Assembly (NCBI RefSeq): GCF_000005505.3
Contig: NC_016133.3
Span: 58,989,237 to 59,053,236, forward strand
Reading direction: 5' to 3'
Source: Brachypodium distachyon
Lineage: Eukaryota; Streptophyta; Magnoliopsida; Poales; Poaceae
Length of the DNA stretch: 64,000 nt
Of this stretch, positions 33,628 through 46,477 are shown piece by piece (the stretch's first letter is position 1; every line of letters starts with the position of its first letter). A program made the position numbers and the translations under genes. Under the pieces are notes generated by a model. The model had not been told where the DNA came from. It searched no databases and saw only the letters and a list, made by a program, of their open reading frames with translations.

Positions 33628-35482
33628 ACGCAAACCAGCACAATTGGGTGACTTCTCAAGAAAATCAGTGATGGCTTGTGTTGCACCGACGGATGCAGCC
33701 ACATGTATGGGGAATGATCCATTGTGGTCCTCTTGATGTATTGCATTTGGATTGGCTTGCAGTAGAAGTAAAAGATGGCCTATTAGCCCAGTCGAAGATG
33801 CGGCAGAGTGAAGAGGTGTATTTCCCTTTTCATCTTGTTGTATCGTAAGATCTTTGTTCCATTCTAACAACATTTCTGTAAGATCTGCAAATGCGTACGT
33901 ATATCAACAGAACCACAATGAATGGGAAAAGAATGCGCAAGAAGTCAAGAGGTTGTGCACTACATGTTTGCGCACCAGTGGTGAGTGGAAAAAAAAAATT
34001 CCACAGAACGGGCAGGCCCCTTTCAGATTGCTGACTCCACATGTCTAACAAGAATCTTAAAGCAAAGTGAAATGCGCAAACCACAATTCTTTCATAATTT
34101 TTCTAGAAAATAATTGGAACTATTTTCACAGTATCTGCTTCTACACATGCATATGCAAGATGACTATGGTTTATGCCAAACCTAACTTGTGCATACTTTT
34201 TAGAATAAATTTCTTTTCACGGAGCCACATATTTTGCTAACGGGTCGGATCGGTTTTGGCTGACGTGGCGCTCTGACATGCGGGACCGACATGTAAGAAA
34301 TACCGTCGAAATGACTTAAACCGTTATTTTGGGCGAGTTGAGACAATTTAGACTCAAAACATGTGTTTTTTCGGGCAAATTAGCAAAAATCTGTGGCTGC
34401 GTGATAAGAATTAATGTCCCAAGAATTGTGGTTCTGTGAAATTTACTCTAGTATTTATATTGAATTTGGTATAGAAGTTTATCCAAAATATTTCTCTCAC
34501 AAAATGTATAGATATAGATAGATAAATGGTAGGCAAAACTGATATGAAAGTTGAAAAGGAAGGGCGCATGGATACCTTTGCCTCCGACTCCGAAAACAGC
34601 AGCATGCAATGCATTTTGTCCATTTGGTCCAGAGTATGAAAGAATCTTGTCGCTCATCTGGTAGAGTGTTTTCGCAATGGTTTTATTTTCCAGTAAGATG
34701 GCTAGGTACAACGGAGAAGTACCATCGTCCTTCGGTAATCTGGCCAATCGTGGGTGCTCCTCCATGAGCATCTTGACTATATCATTGTTCCCACCGCGGA
34801 TAGCTTCATGCAATGCTGTCTCTTTAATCTTGTTTTCTTTCTCCAGCAATGCCTTCACTGATCTATTATCGTTGTTATCCTGACCTTTAGCAAGATCAAC
34901 AAGGAGAAACACCATCTGGGAGTTGGCCGCACGTGCAGCACAGTGCAGGGGTGTATCACCTTCGTTGTTTTGCACGAAAAGGAGGTTCAGTGCCTTCCTA
35001 TGAATGAGGCCAGCTTTGTTCAAGAAGTCCTCGCTGTCGCCATTGGTGGCGACCACATGTAGGAGAGTGTCACCGTTGGAGGTGACCCCGTCCAGGAGCG
35101 ATTCCCTGAGAAATGCTTCTTCATCATCAGAAGCCCGCGGCAGCGCTGAGCTTCTGATGGTTCCATTGCAGGAGGCTTGACGACAATCTTCCCCGGTGAG
35201 AAGTGATTCCAGATCCAAGAAAGAGCCAGAGCATGCCGCTGCAAGAAGCCGGTAATCCATGGCCGGCGAAGGAGGGTTGGGCGGCTTGGAAGCCTGATTG
35301 CTTGAGGCCATGACCACTGCCATGATCGAAGCGTCTTCCTTGCTCAGAAGCATATCCTTCAACTGCTGGCAATGGCCATGGCCCGTGGCCACAATCATCT
35401 TAGCTTCCATGGTCACCGGTGGAGGAGCTTCTCCCACAATGGTTGAGCTAGGCGCTTCCTCCCTAGTGCTGCTGGATGCCAT

Positions 35483-36556
35483 CACCAAACCTGGTCGACC
35501 GAGGTGCAGTGCAGATTAAGTGACCGAGGTGGGAAAATCAGAGAGGATCGATCAATCGGGGAATATTGTTTGGACAACGTGCCAGTAGTGGAGGGTGCGC
35601 CCGAGGTGGAGAAGCTGTACCTATCAATGGATCTGGTTGAGGCAAGAACGCACAGGAGCGGCTCCTCTTATTGTAGCTAGCTGCGAAAAACGATGGCAAG
35701 GAGGGAGTGGGTGAGTGTGAACGAGGACTGAGGAGCAGGAGACGACCGCGGTGGCTGACTTGGGTCAAGGCATGTGGCAGGTTATGCGCAAAAAAATTCT
35801 TAATTGTGACATTATGTAGGACTTAGGAGCACATCATCACATGGTCTTTCTATTGTCCGGCTCTAACCACCAAGACTTGTGTGTTTTAATACATGATGCT
35901 GATTTTAACTCTTCTGTTGTATTTATCTTCACAGCGCGGTCAGTGGACGACTGCTGCTACGCTCAAAATTATCAATGATTGAGAGGGTAGCTTAGAAAAA
36001 CACGGCAGTTGTTAGAGTCCTTAAGCAATTCTCTCACATTTTTCGTCCAAACAATGATCAGAGATCAGGTAATTATTTATCATCTCTCTCCATTCTCTGG
36101 ATACAGCCATACAAGCGACAAAAAAGACGACTGGAGCGGTGGAGCCGAGTCCTACTAATGCAAAAGATTTAAACTAATCTCACTAACAGAGAATATACGA
36201 TGTGTTTTAAACCATTTTTTACGTTCCATCCATGACTAGGCTGAAAATTTGAGGAACGGCAACAAAAAATTGGATGCGGAAACAAAAACGAAATGCGAAT
36301 AGTGATTTCTGGCGAAACACTCCAGAAACAGAATTCTCTTGTGTATACGAAACTTTCCATTTATCTTAAATATACGATATGCCAACTTAACCAAATTATT
36401 TACATTCATGAGCAAATCCAAATCCACAAGTTTTGACTACTCTTGACACAGTACTAAGCAAAATTCCTCTGAAATTATGTGCTGAGGATCCCTCAGATAT
36501 TATACAATTCCTTGCAATCAACTGGGAAGGATTCGCTGCATATCACTTCCTGGTTG
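35483..36556. other. Region between ankyrin copy D and DUF3531
   Basis: Holds the ankyrin D promoter side and the DUF3531 3' UTR (about 36376-36556, the part duplicated at 9064-9265). No other gene or bounded element seen. Confidence 0.5.
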
Positions 36557-39092
36557 CTATATTTTGAAGTGCTTGTATCCGTAATCGGAGCTCGTCATGC
36601 CTTCCTCCCAGTCGCCCAGTTTTCTGCCGCCGAAAACCACTTGTTTGATGCCCAAGTGCCTGCAGTTTTTTTTTTCAAAAGCAAAATCGACGGCAATATG
36701 AGTTAACAGTGTATGATGATGTTAAGTCTGCAAAACAATATATATCACATCTCGCTATGTATGCGGTGTGCTATGAAATGATTTATACAGTGCATTTTAT
36801 TAGCATGCTTGCATGGTAGCAGAAATCTCACATCATAGCCTTATAGGGCCAGCACTGAAGACAGGATAATAAACGAATAAATAAGGATGTAATCACTTAA
36901 AGAAGGCCTAAAAGTTTTTCAGAAATAGTCTTGGTCACACAGTTAGTGTTCCAATTTTATCTCCATAGTTCATTCAACCACAGGATATGTGATCATGCTT
37001 CTTCCAAGCTAAAACAGCTACTGTGTTATGCAACATCAGCGAGAGATGATGTCTTACTCTGAACTTAATTGTGTAAGACAGTTCAGCAATACATCCAACC
37101 CAAGATAATCTGAAGTTCCAAGGTCCACCCTGAAATAAACAGAACATGATGTTCAGAATAGTAAAAACCATTTTACCAGCTTCAGATTTAATTGAATGTT
37201 TCCAATTCTTACCATACTCTGCCCCAGTTGTCTTGAAACTCAACGTCACTGATATCGTGGAAAGACGAAGGCATTACATTAGAAGCTTCTTCAGAATCAT
37301 AAGAAGGGTCAAAGTCCAGCATTGAATTAGCCAACTGAAATAAAAATTGACACAATCACAATCTAAAAGAGAAAGGGAAACAAATAAACTACCACAGAAA
37401 AGCGGAAGAAATGTGCAAGATTATATAGATGAACTTAAAATGGCTACATAGATGTTATAACCAGTTGATAAAGCATAGGTAACACTACTATGATAAACTT
37501 CTTTATCTAAAATCTTGGCCCATGTGATTGCCAGTCGAGTTTGTAATACTCTTTAGGTGCCAAGCCAAACCATGCCCAAGATGGTTCAAAAAATTACGTG
37601 AAGATGGTTTCTCTTAGAACTGACACGTCCAGTTTCAGGCTTCCACTTATTGTTGTGGTCTCATGAGTGGATGCAATTGGAAATGCATAGTAAAAAATTG
37701 GTGCACTTATTGTAGCTTTCCAACACTGAACAAGCCTAACCTGCAAATTTGAAGAGTTGAAAGCTCCTAGTCTCCCCATGACGTACCAAGCTTGAATTAC
37801 CTGTGAAGAACATTTAACATCAAGACAGGACGGTTGCTTTCTACATACGAGAATCCAAAGAAATAAATATACAGTGTCACTTTACACCGCCAAGAAGGTC
37901 AACATCTCGATCGGTTGGTTCTCCAAAGAGTTCGAACCAAACGAAAGCATTTAACGGGTTGAAGCTGCAACAATACAAAGACAAACGTAATTCAGTGTTC
38001 ATGAGCCTCAACTTCTGTAAACTTGGAACAATTACAGTAGCTTTGACAACAACTATCATCATATCAATTGTCTATGTGATGTCATATCAACTTAGTTGTT
38101 AGAGTGTTGATTTATGCAGCAAGGTATCCCAATTCCCAAATTCAGAGCTTTAGCTCAGTTTCAAAAATGAAAAAATACTGTGTGAAAGAAGAATTTGTTT
38201 GAAAAGATGTTTCTGGTGATGCTCCCTTAATTCATCATACGTGAATTCCAATTATAACAAGGGGAACAGAACCATGAATTTTAAAAAGTACAAGTCGATG
38301 TTCAGCAATGCTATTACTGATAGAATCAGCTCTTCTGGTCTAGCCAGACACCCAAACTATCATGCAGGCCGAACAGTAAGAAAAAACATACATGCATGAT
38401 TACATCTATGCGACAACTCACTCTCGGAAGCTGACTTTAAACGCGGCGACCGAGCCCGTTTTGGATCTGTTAAACCCCTCTCTTCCCTTCTTGCGCACCC
38501 TTTCTTGGATCTATCAACCAAATCAGTCAGACCGACAGAAGAAATGCATATCGATTCCAGGAACCAAGCACCCAAAACAAACGAATAGCTATCTCAGCTA
38601 TGCACAGACGCACCCTTTGCTTCATGAGCTCCGGGTTCCCGATGCTATCGCCAAGAATGGCGCGCAGCTCATCGTCGTCTCTGCAGGCGTTCTCCAGAAC
38701 CCTGAATCACCACAACGACACCAGTGAGCGGGCCAATTTGAGCAGAGGGTTCATCCATTCATTTCAACGGGCGGGAGATGTCAGATGAAGCCAAACCAAA
38801 CAAAACAGGCAAAGCAAAATGATCCAGGAAGGAGGAGACTGACGGACCTGGCCCAGCCGGGGTAGGTATGCTCGCGGTCGTACTCGCGGCGGCGGCGCTC
38901 CTCCCGCACCTTGGCCAGCCGCCGCTCCCTCGCCGTCGTGCCGGAAGCCGCCGCCGCCGCCGACGCATCGTCGCCCCTCCCAGCGGCGGCTGTGGAGGTG
39001 GCGGTAGCACGGCGCAGCTGCAGGGGGGGTGAAGGCAGAGGCGGGAAGTGGGAGAGGAATAGGGTTTTAGCACCTGGGAGTAGCAGCGGCAT
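36557..39092 (-). CDS. DUF3531 family protein, probably plastid-targeted
   Basis: Eight exons: 39092-38848, 38701-38614, 38510-38422, 37964-37886, 37800-37741, 37334-37213, 37129-37058 and 36659-36557. All are GT-AG with phases that agree, giving 285 residues. The N-terminus (about 1-55) is rich in Leu, Pro, Ala and Ser with few acids, like a chloroplast transit peptide; then a basic helix (RERRLAKVREERRRREYD). The conserved core includes FNPLNAFVWFELFGEP, VIQAWYVMGRLGAFNSSNLQ, MPSSFHDISDVEFQDNWGRV, DLGTSDYLGLDVLLNC and a C-terminal VVFGGRKLGDWEEGM. These match the plant DUF3531 proteins such as Arabidopsis At4g29400 and At5g08400. The molecular function is unknown. Its last exon and 3' UTR were copied to 9064-9265. 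Confidence 0.92.
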
Positions 39093-39826
39093 GGTTTACT
39101 GCGGGGTGAGCGCGCGGCATGGGCGCCACCTTATCTTCGTCTTCGTGTAGCTCCAGTCAATACTAGTACTACACCTGGATTGGGCTGGGCCTGAGATGGC
39201 TTGGTCCAGCCCACCTGTCAACAGAGGCCTAAGACCACTCATATGTACACAAGTTGACATTCTCAAAAAAAAAAAAAATGTACACAAGTTGACAATCCCT
39301 AAAGCAGAAATGTACACAGTAAACTGTACAGAAAATTCCTAATCTGTTTCTTTTTTTGGAAGAGAATTCCTAATCTGTGAGCTAAGGCATAATCCAGCCT
39401 AAGCATCTGAACTTTATTCCCTGCATAGATATGTGCATCGCTCCTTTTTCCCTCAACAAAAACAATAAATCACAGGACACACTTCAATTGAAAACCCCGC
39501 GCAGGCTCTGCAAATCCCGACTACTGAGCAGTAGACAGACATGCCCTCCTATATCTGGCTTTCACAACAAGGTCTTGCCACCTGAACTTGCTCCCATAAA
39601 TTGCAGATACTCCTGTAATCCTGCTGAACAGGTACGTGGATGCTACATCGAAATGCCGGGAACATCGCTTGTGAACTTCAACAACAAGAAGATGTGATGC
39701 CAATTCACAAGGCGCCTGAAAACAATTTTACATATACGGTAAACACGCGATATCTCAATTTGCAGGCGTTTGCAAACTCGGCATTGAAATGGAAGCATAT
39801 CCCTCACTGTTAACTGAAGACTTCGA
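39093..39826. other. DUF3531 upstream and PPR 3' flank
   Basis: No further gene. A poly-A run at 39267-39278 sits between two copies of tgtacacaagttgaca, which suggests a small retroposed or duplicated piece. The PPR 3' UTR occupies the right part. Confidence 0.45.
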
Positions 39827-41632
39827 TTATTTCAGCCTTGCTTGGTGCATCAGTTTGTACACACTCTTCGCAATCAGGCCTCTCTCGATGGTGTGAACCC
39901 AGAACATATTCAGTGTCGCCTTCTCATCCCCGTAGGAAGTACACAGGCAGTTGTAAATCTGGGGCGTCACAGACATCTGCTTCCTTGCCATTTCGTTCAA
40001 TATATCTGAAGCAGCAGCCACCTTTCCTGCAGTCAGATGTGCATAAGCAAGAGTAGCATACACAAGACAATCAACTTCTAGACCTTTGCCTTGCATTTGG
40101 TGAAGTACTTTTTGTGCAAGATCAACCAGCCCTTTCTTGCAAAGCCTTCGGATTAGAGACCTATATACTGATTTATCTGGTGGAAGGCCTCTTTTTATAA
40201 GTTCATCAGGAATGAGTAGCACTGCATCCGTGTTATTCTTCTTGCAGAAACCATCGACGAGCCATGAGAATACACTATAATTGGGTGAAAATCCTGCATA
40301 CAGATAAACCAAACACCATTAGTAGAGATTACTATGCCTAAATAGCCAGTGAAGTACAGTAAAATTCATACCTCGACCCATCATCTCAAACAAGGCTTCC
40401 TTGGCTTCATCCAGCTCCTTGGCCTTGCAGAATCCATGGATGAGAGCTTTGTAAGTGAACTGATCCAATTGCAACCCTGACTCCATCATCCTCTTCTTGA
40501 CCTTGCACGCTGAGGTCATGTCCCCCCTCTTGGCGTATGAGTTGATCAGCGTGTTGCAAGTCACGTGGTCAGCCTGCACCTTCCTCCCGTCCATCTCGCT
40601 AAGCAAGCCATTTACCTCTTTCATCTTGCCATCCTCACAGAGCTTCCTAATGATCGCATTGTACGTCGCGACACCCGGTACCATCCCCCCTGCCTCCATC
40701 TCCTCTCGCAACTTGACCGCCTCCCCCACATCGCCGATCCGGCAATACCCGTCGACCAGCGTGGTGTATGTCACAGTGTCTGGCTCTACCGCTGCTGCGA
40801 TCATGTCTGTACGGAGCTGTGCTGCCTCTTTCATCCTCCCTTCCTTACACAACCCATGGATCACGGTGTTCCACGTCACGATGTCGGGCTCGACGCCCTC
40901 ATCCTGCATCCTCTCGCGCACGCACATGGCCTCGTACTGCATCCCCTTCCTAACATACAGCGCGATCACGGTGTTAAACGAGAAGCGGTCCAGCGGCACG
41001 CCGGCAGCGTCCATCCTCGTCATCAAACCCTCCGCCCGTAAGGCGTCCCTGGCCTTGAGGCACACGTGCAGCATGGCGTTGTAGACGTGCGTGTTCATGG
41101 CGACCCCGGCCCGGCCCATTTCGTTGAACACCTTGTGCGCGGTGGCCGTCATCCGGGCCCTGGCGAGCGCGGTGAGCAGCGCGGTGCAGGCGTGGGCGTC
41201 GGGCGCTAGGCCGCGCGCGCGCATTTGGTCGAACACCCGGGCGGCGTCGTGGGGGCGGGCGGAGTGGGAGTGGGAGAGCGCGAGGAGGAGCCAGCTCGGG
41301 ACGTGGGGTTCGGAGAGGAGGGAGGGGAGGAGGAGCGGGGAGGAGAGCGGGTGGCGGAGGGAGAGGTCGAGGATGAATGCGCGGGCGGCGGGGTGGTGGC
41401 GCGGGTGCGGGGCGAGGAGCCGGAGGAGCGCGAGGGAGGCTTCGAGCGGGTGCGGGGGCGGCAGCGCGCGGAAGAAGGCGAGAGCGGAGGAGGGCAGCGG
41501 GGAGAGGCTGTGGATGACGGCGGCGAGGAGGGAAGGGTCGGCGGCGACGAGGTGTGCGTGAGGCTGGAACGCGGACTTGATGACCGCCGCGCAGAGCGCG
41601 CGGCGGATGTCGACGCCGGCGGGCGGCGGCAT
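39827..41632 (-). CDS. P-class pentatricopeptide repeat (PPR) protein
   Basis: Two exons, 41632-40372 and 40293-39827, give 575 residues. ATG 41632 (MPPPAGVDIRRAL) is chosen over an upstream in-frame ATG at 41779 because the intervening DNA carries promoter-like GGCCCA motifs and the added residues look non-conserved. From about residue 130 onward there are about ten 35-residue PPR motifs (VTWNTVIHGLCKEGRMKEA, VTYTTLVDGYCRIGDVGEA, FTYKALIHGFCKAKELDEA) and no E or DYW tail. P-class PPR proteins bind organelle RNA and affect its stability, splicing or translation. Target and compartment cannot be read here. The single intron, inside the repeat array, is a little unusual for a mostly intronless family. 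Confidence 0.92.
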
Positions 41633-41698
41633 CGGACCGGCGGATTTGAAATGGCGTTTTACGAATGCAGAGCGCCTTTCGGTCGTACTAGGCCGTCG

Positions 41699-41771
41699 AT
41701 GGCCCAGCCTTTTAAAGATATGAAAGGTAATTTTCTCAGGGGCATCGCAAATAAGCCCATAACAAAGCCCA
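41699..41771 (-). promoter_or_regulatory. Site II-type promoter motifs of the PPR gene
   Basis: Three GGCCCA/GCCCAT motifs (TGGGCC/TGGGCT on the minus strand) near 41701, 41755 and 41767 lie within 140 bases of the start codon. Such TCP-binding site II elements are common in promoters of plant genes for organelle proteins. No TATA box is seen. Confidence 0.5.
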
Positions 41772-42866
41772 TGACACATAGTGTTGGGTTGTGGGCTTGT
41801 GGCTCATTGATTTTAGTTGTAGTTGGCCGTCCTGGAGACGGCATGTCGCTTGTAGCTCCTAGATGGATCTAGGAGGCCTCACCTTGCGTGGATGCTGGTT
41901 TCCAAAGCGCAAGACTTCCGACGGGACCAATAAGAAGAGGTACTCATGATTTCTTGCACTAAGAATCTGATCCAAAGTCTAGCCCTGCTCTGTCATTTCT
42001 TTATTCAAAGAGAAAGGGAAAGAGACGATGAAGAAAGAAGGTATGGCTGCCTGGCTGGCGACAATTTCATCCTTCTTCTTTTAAATTACCTCTAACCCCA
42101 CGCAAAGAACCACCTAGAGATCGATGCTCTTAGCAAAAGCGAAGCCAAACACATGCAAACCCTGCTGCATCATATACCATTGTAAGTCACACAAGCAAAG
42201 AGACCTGTGATAGTTCACGATGAAAAAAGAACAAAATGCAGCACCATGCACCATGCTGACAGTCCAATCTAGTCAGAACTATTGTATTCAAGTGAATCGG
42301 TTCAATTCTCGTCCTCCTATTGAAATGATTTGAGATTGATAACGAGCAAGCCAAATCACGGTTAGAGTTCTGATATTCCTCGAATTAATTCTGAATGCAG
42401 GTAATCTAAATCTCGTACTAGGAAACCAACATGTGCCAGTCAACCTAATTTTTTGAATAACTAGAAATAGGATCCTCTAAACAAAGGCGCACATATGATA
42501 AGACTATCAAATATTCAGATGAACAAAAATCGAATACTCTGTTATTATTATTACTTCAGAATGTCCATTTTTTTCAGCAAGTTGCTGCAAATTAATCAGT
42601 CTTACTTGGTCCTCTCAAGTCCAGGCAAACATATGTCTTCTGCTAAAAGGGAGGCAGCGCCGTTTGGCCTTGACCTTTAAATAATTTTGGATGTGTGCAT
42701 CTTGCAGCTTTGCAATATGCAAAGGCTAGGAAGGTGACCCTTCCATTGTTAAAAAAAAAATAGTTTAGTGTCAAAGTTGTGTATTTCTTGAGCTCGTGGA
42801 AGAAATTGTTCCTTCAATTCGCTTCAATTCAAATTGGAAAAGCAGTGTACTTTACTCTTTGTGCAA
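41772..42866. other. Intergenic DNA between PPR and ankyrin copy E
   Basis: The two genes diverge here. I see no coding exon, bounded repeat or RNA gene; the sequence is AT-rich with simple TTATTATTATTA runs. Confidence 0.45.
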
Positions 42867-42875
42867 CTATATAAG
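42867..42875 (+). promoter_or_regulatory. TATA box of ankyrin copy E
   Basis: CTATATAAG about 105 bases before ATG 42978. A start near 42900 gives a leader of about 75 bases. Confidence 0.65.
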
Positions 42876-42977
42876 GGCACCCCTGATAGGAGTTGGTTCC
42901 ACAACAGCACTCATTGTAATATCTTGAGAATAAATCAACCATCTAAGCAGAGGTAGAGCTGGCAACACGAGTTGGTG

Positions 42978-45921
42978 ATGGCATCCAGCACCTGTGAGAA
43001 ACCTCCTAGCTCATCCATTGTGGCAAATGATCCTTCACTGGTGACCATGGAAGCCAAGATGATTGTGGCCACGAGCCATGGCCATTGCCAGCAGTTGAAG
43101 GATATGCTGCTCAGCAAGAAAGATGGTTCGACCATGGTAGTGGTCGTGGCTTCAAGCAACAAGACCTCCATGCTGCCCAAGCCTCCTTCGCCGGCCATCA
43201 ATTACCGGCTGCTAGCAGCGGCTTGCTCTGGCTCTTTCGAGGATCTGGAATCACTTCTCGACGGGGAAGACCGTCGCCAAGCCTCCAGCAACAGGACCAT
43301 TGGAAGCTCGGCGATGCCGCGAGCTTCTGATGACGAAGAAGCATTCCTCAGGCAATCTCTCCTGGACGGGGTAACCTCCAACGGTGACACTCTTCTCCAC
43401 ATGGTCGCCACCAATGGCGACAGTGAGGACTTCTTGAACAAAGCTGGTCTCATCCACAGGAAGGCAGAAAAACTCCTCTTCACGGGAAACAACAAAGGAG
43501 ATACGCCCTTGCACTGTGCTGCACGGGCGGCCAACTCCCAGATGGTGTCTTTTCTCATTGCTCTTGCTAAAGGTCAGGATAACAATACTACCAGAGTAAA
43601 GGCAATGCTGGAAAAAGAAAATGGTACTAAAGAGACTGCCTTGCATGAGGCTGTCCGCGTTGGGAACAATGATATAGTCAAGTTACTCATGGAGGAACAC
43701 CCACAATTGGCCAGTTTACCGAAAGGTTGTACTTCTCCATTGTACCTAGCCATCTCACTGGAAAATAAAACCATCGCTGAAACACTCCATGAGAAGAGTG
43801 GCGGGGCTCTTTCATACTCTGGACCAAATGGACAAAATGCATTGCATGCCGCTGTTCTCCGAAGCAAAGGTACCCGTGGAACCTTTCTTTTCAACTTCTA
43901 ATCTCGGTTTCAACCTACCCATTTTTCTATCTATACACATTTTTGTAAGATAATTAAATATTTTATGTGCATCTATATACTAATATAGAAGGTGTGAGTT
44001 AGGGTTTGACACAAGACCATCTTGCCTATCTAATTTCTTATTACAAAGTTATGAAATGGTTGGGGATGGTTTATCTATATTTGTGTGTTACTATACAGGT
44101 CGTTCTAAGACATTTTTTTCCAGCCACAACCAAGAGAGTGGAGATTGATTTGTTTCTTAGGAAGAAGTTAAGCCAGATTTGTCTCCCCACATTTGAGAGG
44201 AGCTTACCTCGCCAGCATCCTAGTTTTAGTCTTCATTTGACTTTCTTTAATCCATATACCAATATATCATTCATATATCATATACCAATAAAATATACCA
44301 TACTTATACCATATAGCAATGATGTGAGTACAGATTGGCACCGCTTGAGAGGCTTGCATTCCACCGGTAGGTGGCGCGGCGGCGGAGCCTAAACATGTAG
44401 TGCACATCTCCTTGGCTTTTTGTACTGATGCGTGTAGGCGTTTAGTTTGGCATTTATTCCTTTTTTCGTAGTTGTTGCTTTTTTTGCCTCTCATGTTGAT
44501 TGGTTTAACTGATAGACGTGTGCCACTTGCAGATCTTACAAAGATGTTGTTACGTTGGAATAAAGACGACCTCACGATACAACGGGATGAAAAAGAAAAT
44601 ACACCTCTTCACTTTGCCTCATCTGTGCTACTGCAAAAAGACGGACATGCCATACTTTTACATCTACTGGAAACTAATCCAGATGCATTGTATCAACAAG
44701 ACAACGATGGTTCGTACCCCATACACGTGCTTGCATCCGTCGGTGCAACAAGGGATGACATCACTCTTTTTCTGAAGACGTCGCCCGCTTGCGCTGGTTT
44801 ACTTGATGCTAGGGAAAGGACATTTCTTCATGTTGCAGTTGACAAAGAGACTGGATAGTTAGTTACGCTTGCGCAAATCAGCTGTTATCATGGATTTTGA
44901 ATATGCAAGACAAGAACGGGAACACTGCACTGCACCTTGCTGTCCAGGCAGGGAGTATTGCAATGTTTCGTTCTCTGTTGGGAAATAGACAGGTATGTTT
45001 GGATTTAGCAAATGAGAAAGGGGAGACTCCGCTAGATATGTCACATCACAATCTTCAAGGAGGATTCTATGACCCCATGGTAATTAAAATACATGATCAT
45101 TTTACTTTTAAGCCCGGCCGGCCTTGGAGGTGATCGTACAACAGAACAATTGAGATTTGTGTGGTTTAACTTTTCTTTTTTTGATTTTGCAGCATAGTGA
45201 AGCAAAAATACAGCGCGCACTTACATATGCCGGTGCTAAAAGGGGTATTTATCGCCGAGATTACTTCGAAGAAAATGATGATGTCGAAGCAAGACATGAT
45301 GAAATACGTAAAATGGAAATGGAAAAGGTGAAAGATGCGACACAAAGTATATGTATTGGCTCAGTCCAAATTGCAACCGTGACATTTGGTGCAACTTTCG
45401 CCATGCCTGGAGGTTATAGAGCTGACGATCAAACTAATGGAGGCACACCAACACTTGCTGGAAGGTATGCTTTTGATGCATTCACCATTGCCAACACTCT
45501 TGCCTTCACCTTTTCCACGATGGCTACCATTTCTCTCATGTATTCTGGATCTCCCAAGTTTGATCTTCAGACACGGAAGGTGTACTTAGACAATGCCTTC
45601 GATTTCATGGAGATTTCTGTTTTATGCTTGGTAGCTGCCTTTACACTTGCTACATACATGATGCTAGCTCCAGTTGCTCATGAGACTGCCGTTGCAGTAT
45701 GTGTCCTGAGTTCTATCGTATTGGTCTACCAGAATTCGGAACTGGCATTCAAGAATGCTCTTCTGGCAGGACCATTATGTAGGAGAAAGGGGATATGTTC
45801 GGGGAAAGTCTCGACATCCCTATTATCAGCGTTCTGTTTCGTGTTTGACATTCTAGTTAATCTTTGGCCCATAGTATTCATCTTTTGTCTGACGGCTGCA
45901 GTAAACCACCGACACCATTAG
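42978..45921 (+). pseudogene. Ankyrin-repeat PGG-domain protein (copy E), frameshifted
   Basis: Exons 42978-43869, 44533-45079 and 45193-45921, with the same structure as copy D. Exon 1 has ankyrin repeats (DTLLHMVATNGD, GDTPLHCAARA, KETALHEAVRVG). Exon 2 continues with NTPLHFASS and SYPIHVLASVGA but hits a TAG at 44856. Four bases are missing relative to copy D just before it; afterwards another frame resumes with SWILNMQDKNGNTALHLAV. Exon 3 carries the PGG domain (FAMPGGYRADD) and membrane segments. As read, the product would be about 405 residues without the PGG/membrane part. It could still be a soluble ankyrin protein, so loss of all function is not proven. The TATA box and splice sites look sound, so decay is recent. 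Confidence 0.85.
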
Positions 45922-46477
45922 CTTGAAGAGGGGCCAATTAGGCGTGTGTATATATATATTGCATTCGTGCATTATTACCACATATGGTCAAGTGTGGCTG
46001 TACTTTTCACACAGCCAAATAGGCGATTTCGGATCTGCCATCAGAATTATGTTTCTTCATGAGAAACTTTTTATGAATCGTGTGTGTGCTGTGTTCAAGA
46101 GTTGTAATTGCTTGTAACAATTAATGTAAACCATGGTTACCGTATTCGCCTGCAAGTGCTTAATTTGTACTGTCCAGCTGATATTCGTGACATTCATCTA
46201 ATTAAGCTAGCTGAAGGAGCTATGTTAATTCTCGCTATGAATGGATACTTTTAACAATATTTAATCTGGTAGCTGCAATGTATTGTAGTGTAGGAACCAG
46301 ATATAGCAGCATCAGGGAGACCTGATTCAGAGAAATTTGGTCTTAGGACTGAGTCAGGACTCAGGATTGAGAAGTAAGATTGTACATAAGGTTACGTTAA
46401 ATCTGAAATCCAGCATTCCATTGCACAGTATTTCAAATATGAAATCCCGAGTTTAATTATTTTGCTGTTACATATAG
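45922..46477. other. 3' flank of ankyrin copy E
   Basis: The first about 230 bases match the 3' flank of copy D. Near 46310-46370 a piece resembling the DUF3531 3' UTR (tcagagaaatttggtcttaggactgagtca in part) appears. Nothing else. Confidence 0.45.

Larger units (their letters stand above)
24657..35482 (-). pseudogene. Ankyrin-repeat PGG-domain protein (copy D), broken by two retrotransposons
   Basis: Exon 1 (35482-34576) starts MASSSTREEAPSS and encodes ankyrin repeats (DTLLHVVATNGD, GDTPLHCAARA, KETALHEAIRGG). Exon 2 is in pieces: 33884-33628, 32573-32508 and 26564-26361. They are separated by a solo LTR and by a full Copia element, and the frame is continuous when the insertions are ignored. 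A further small deletion near 26450-26460 (between IFSPL and the NEEGDTP motif) shifts the frame. Exon 3 (25430-24657) carries the PGG domain (FAMPGGYRADD) and about four membrane segments. Intact relatives of this ACD6-like family are membrane proteins in defence and cell-death control. Copy E at 42978-45921 is its paralogue in opposite orientation. No full protein is expected. Confidence 0.9.

Noticed and set aside
41225..41872. Plus-strand Glu/Gly-rich frame opposite the PPR N-terminus
   Set aside because: Antisense shadow of GC-rich PPR coding sequence.
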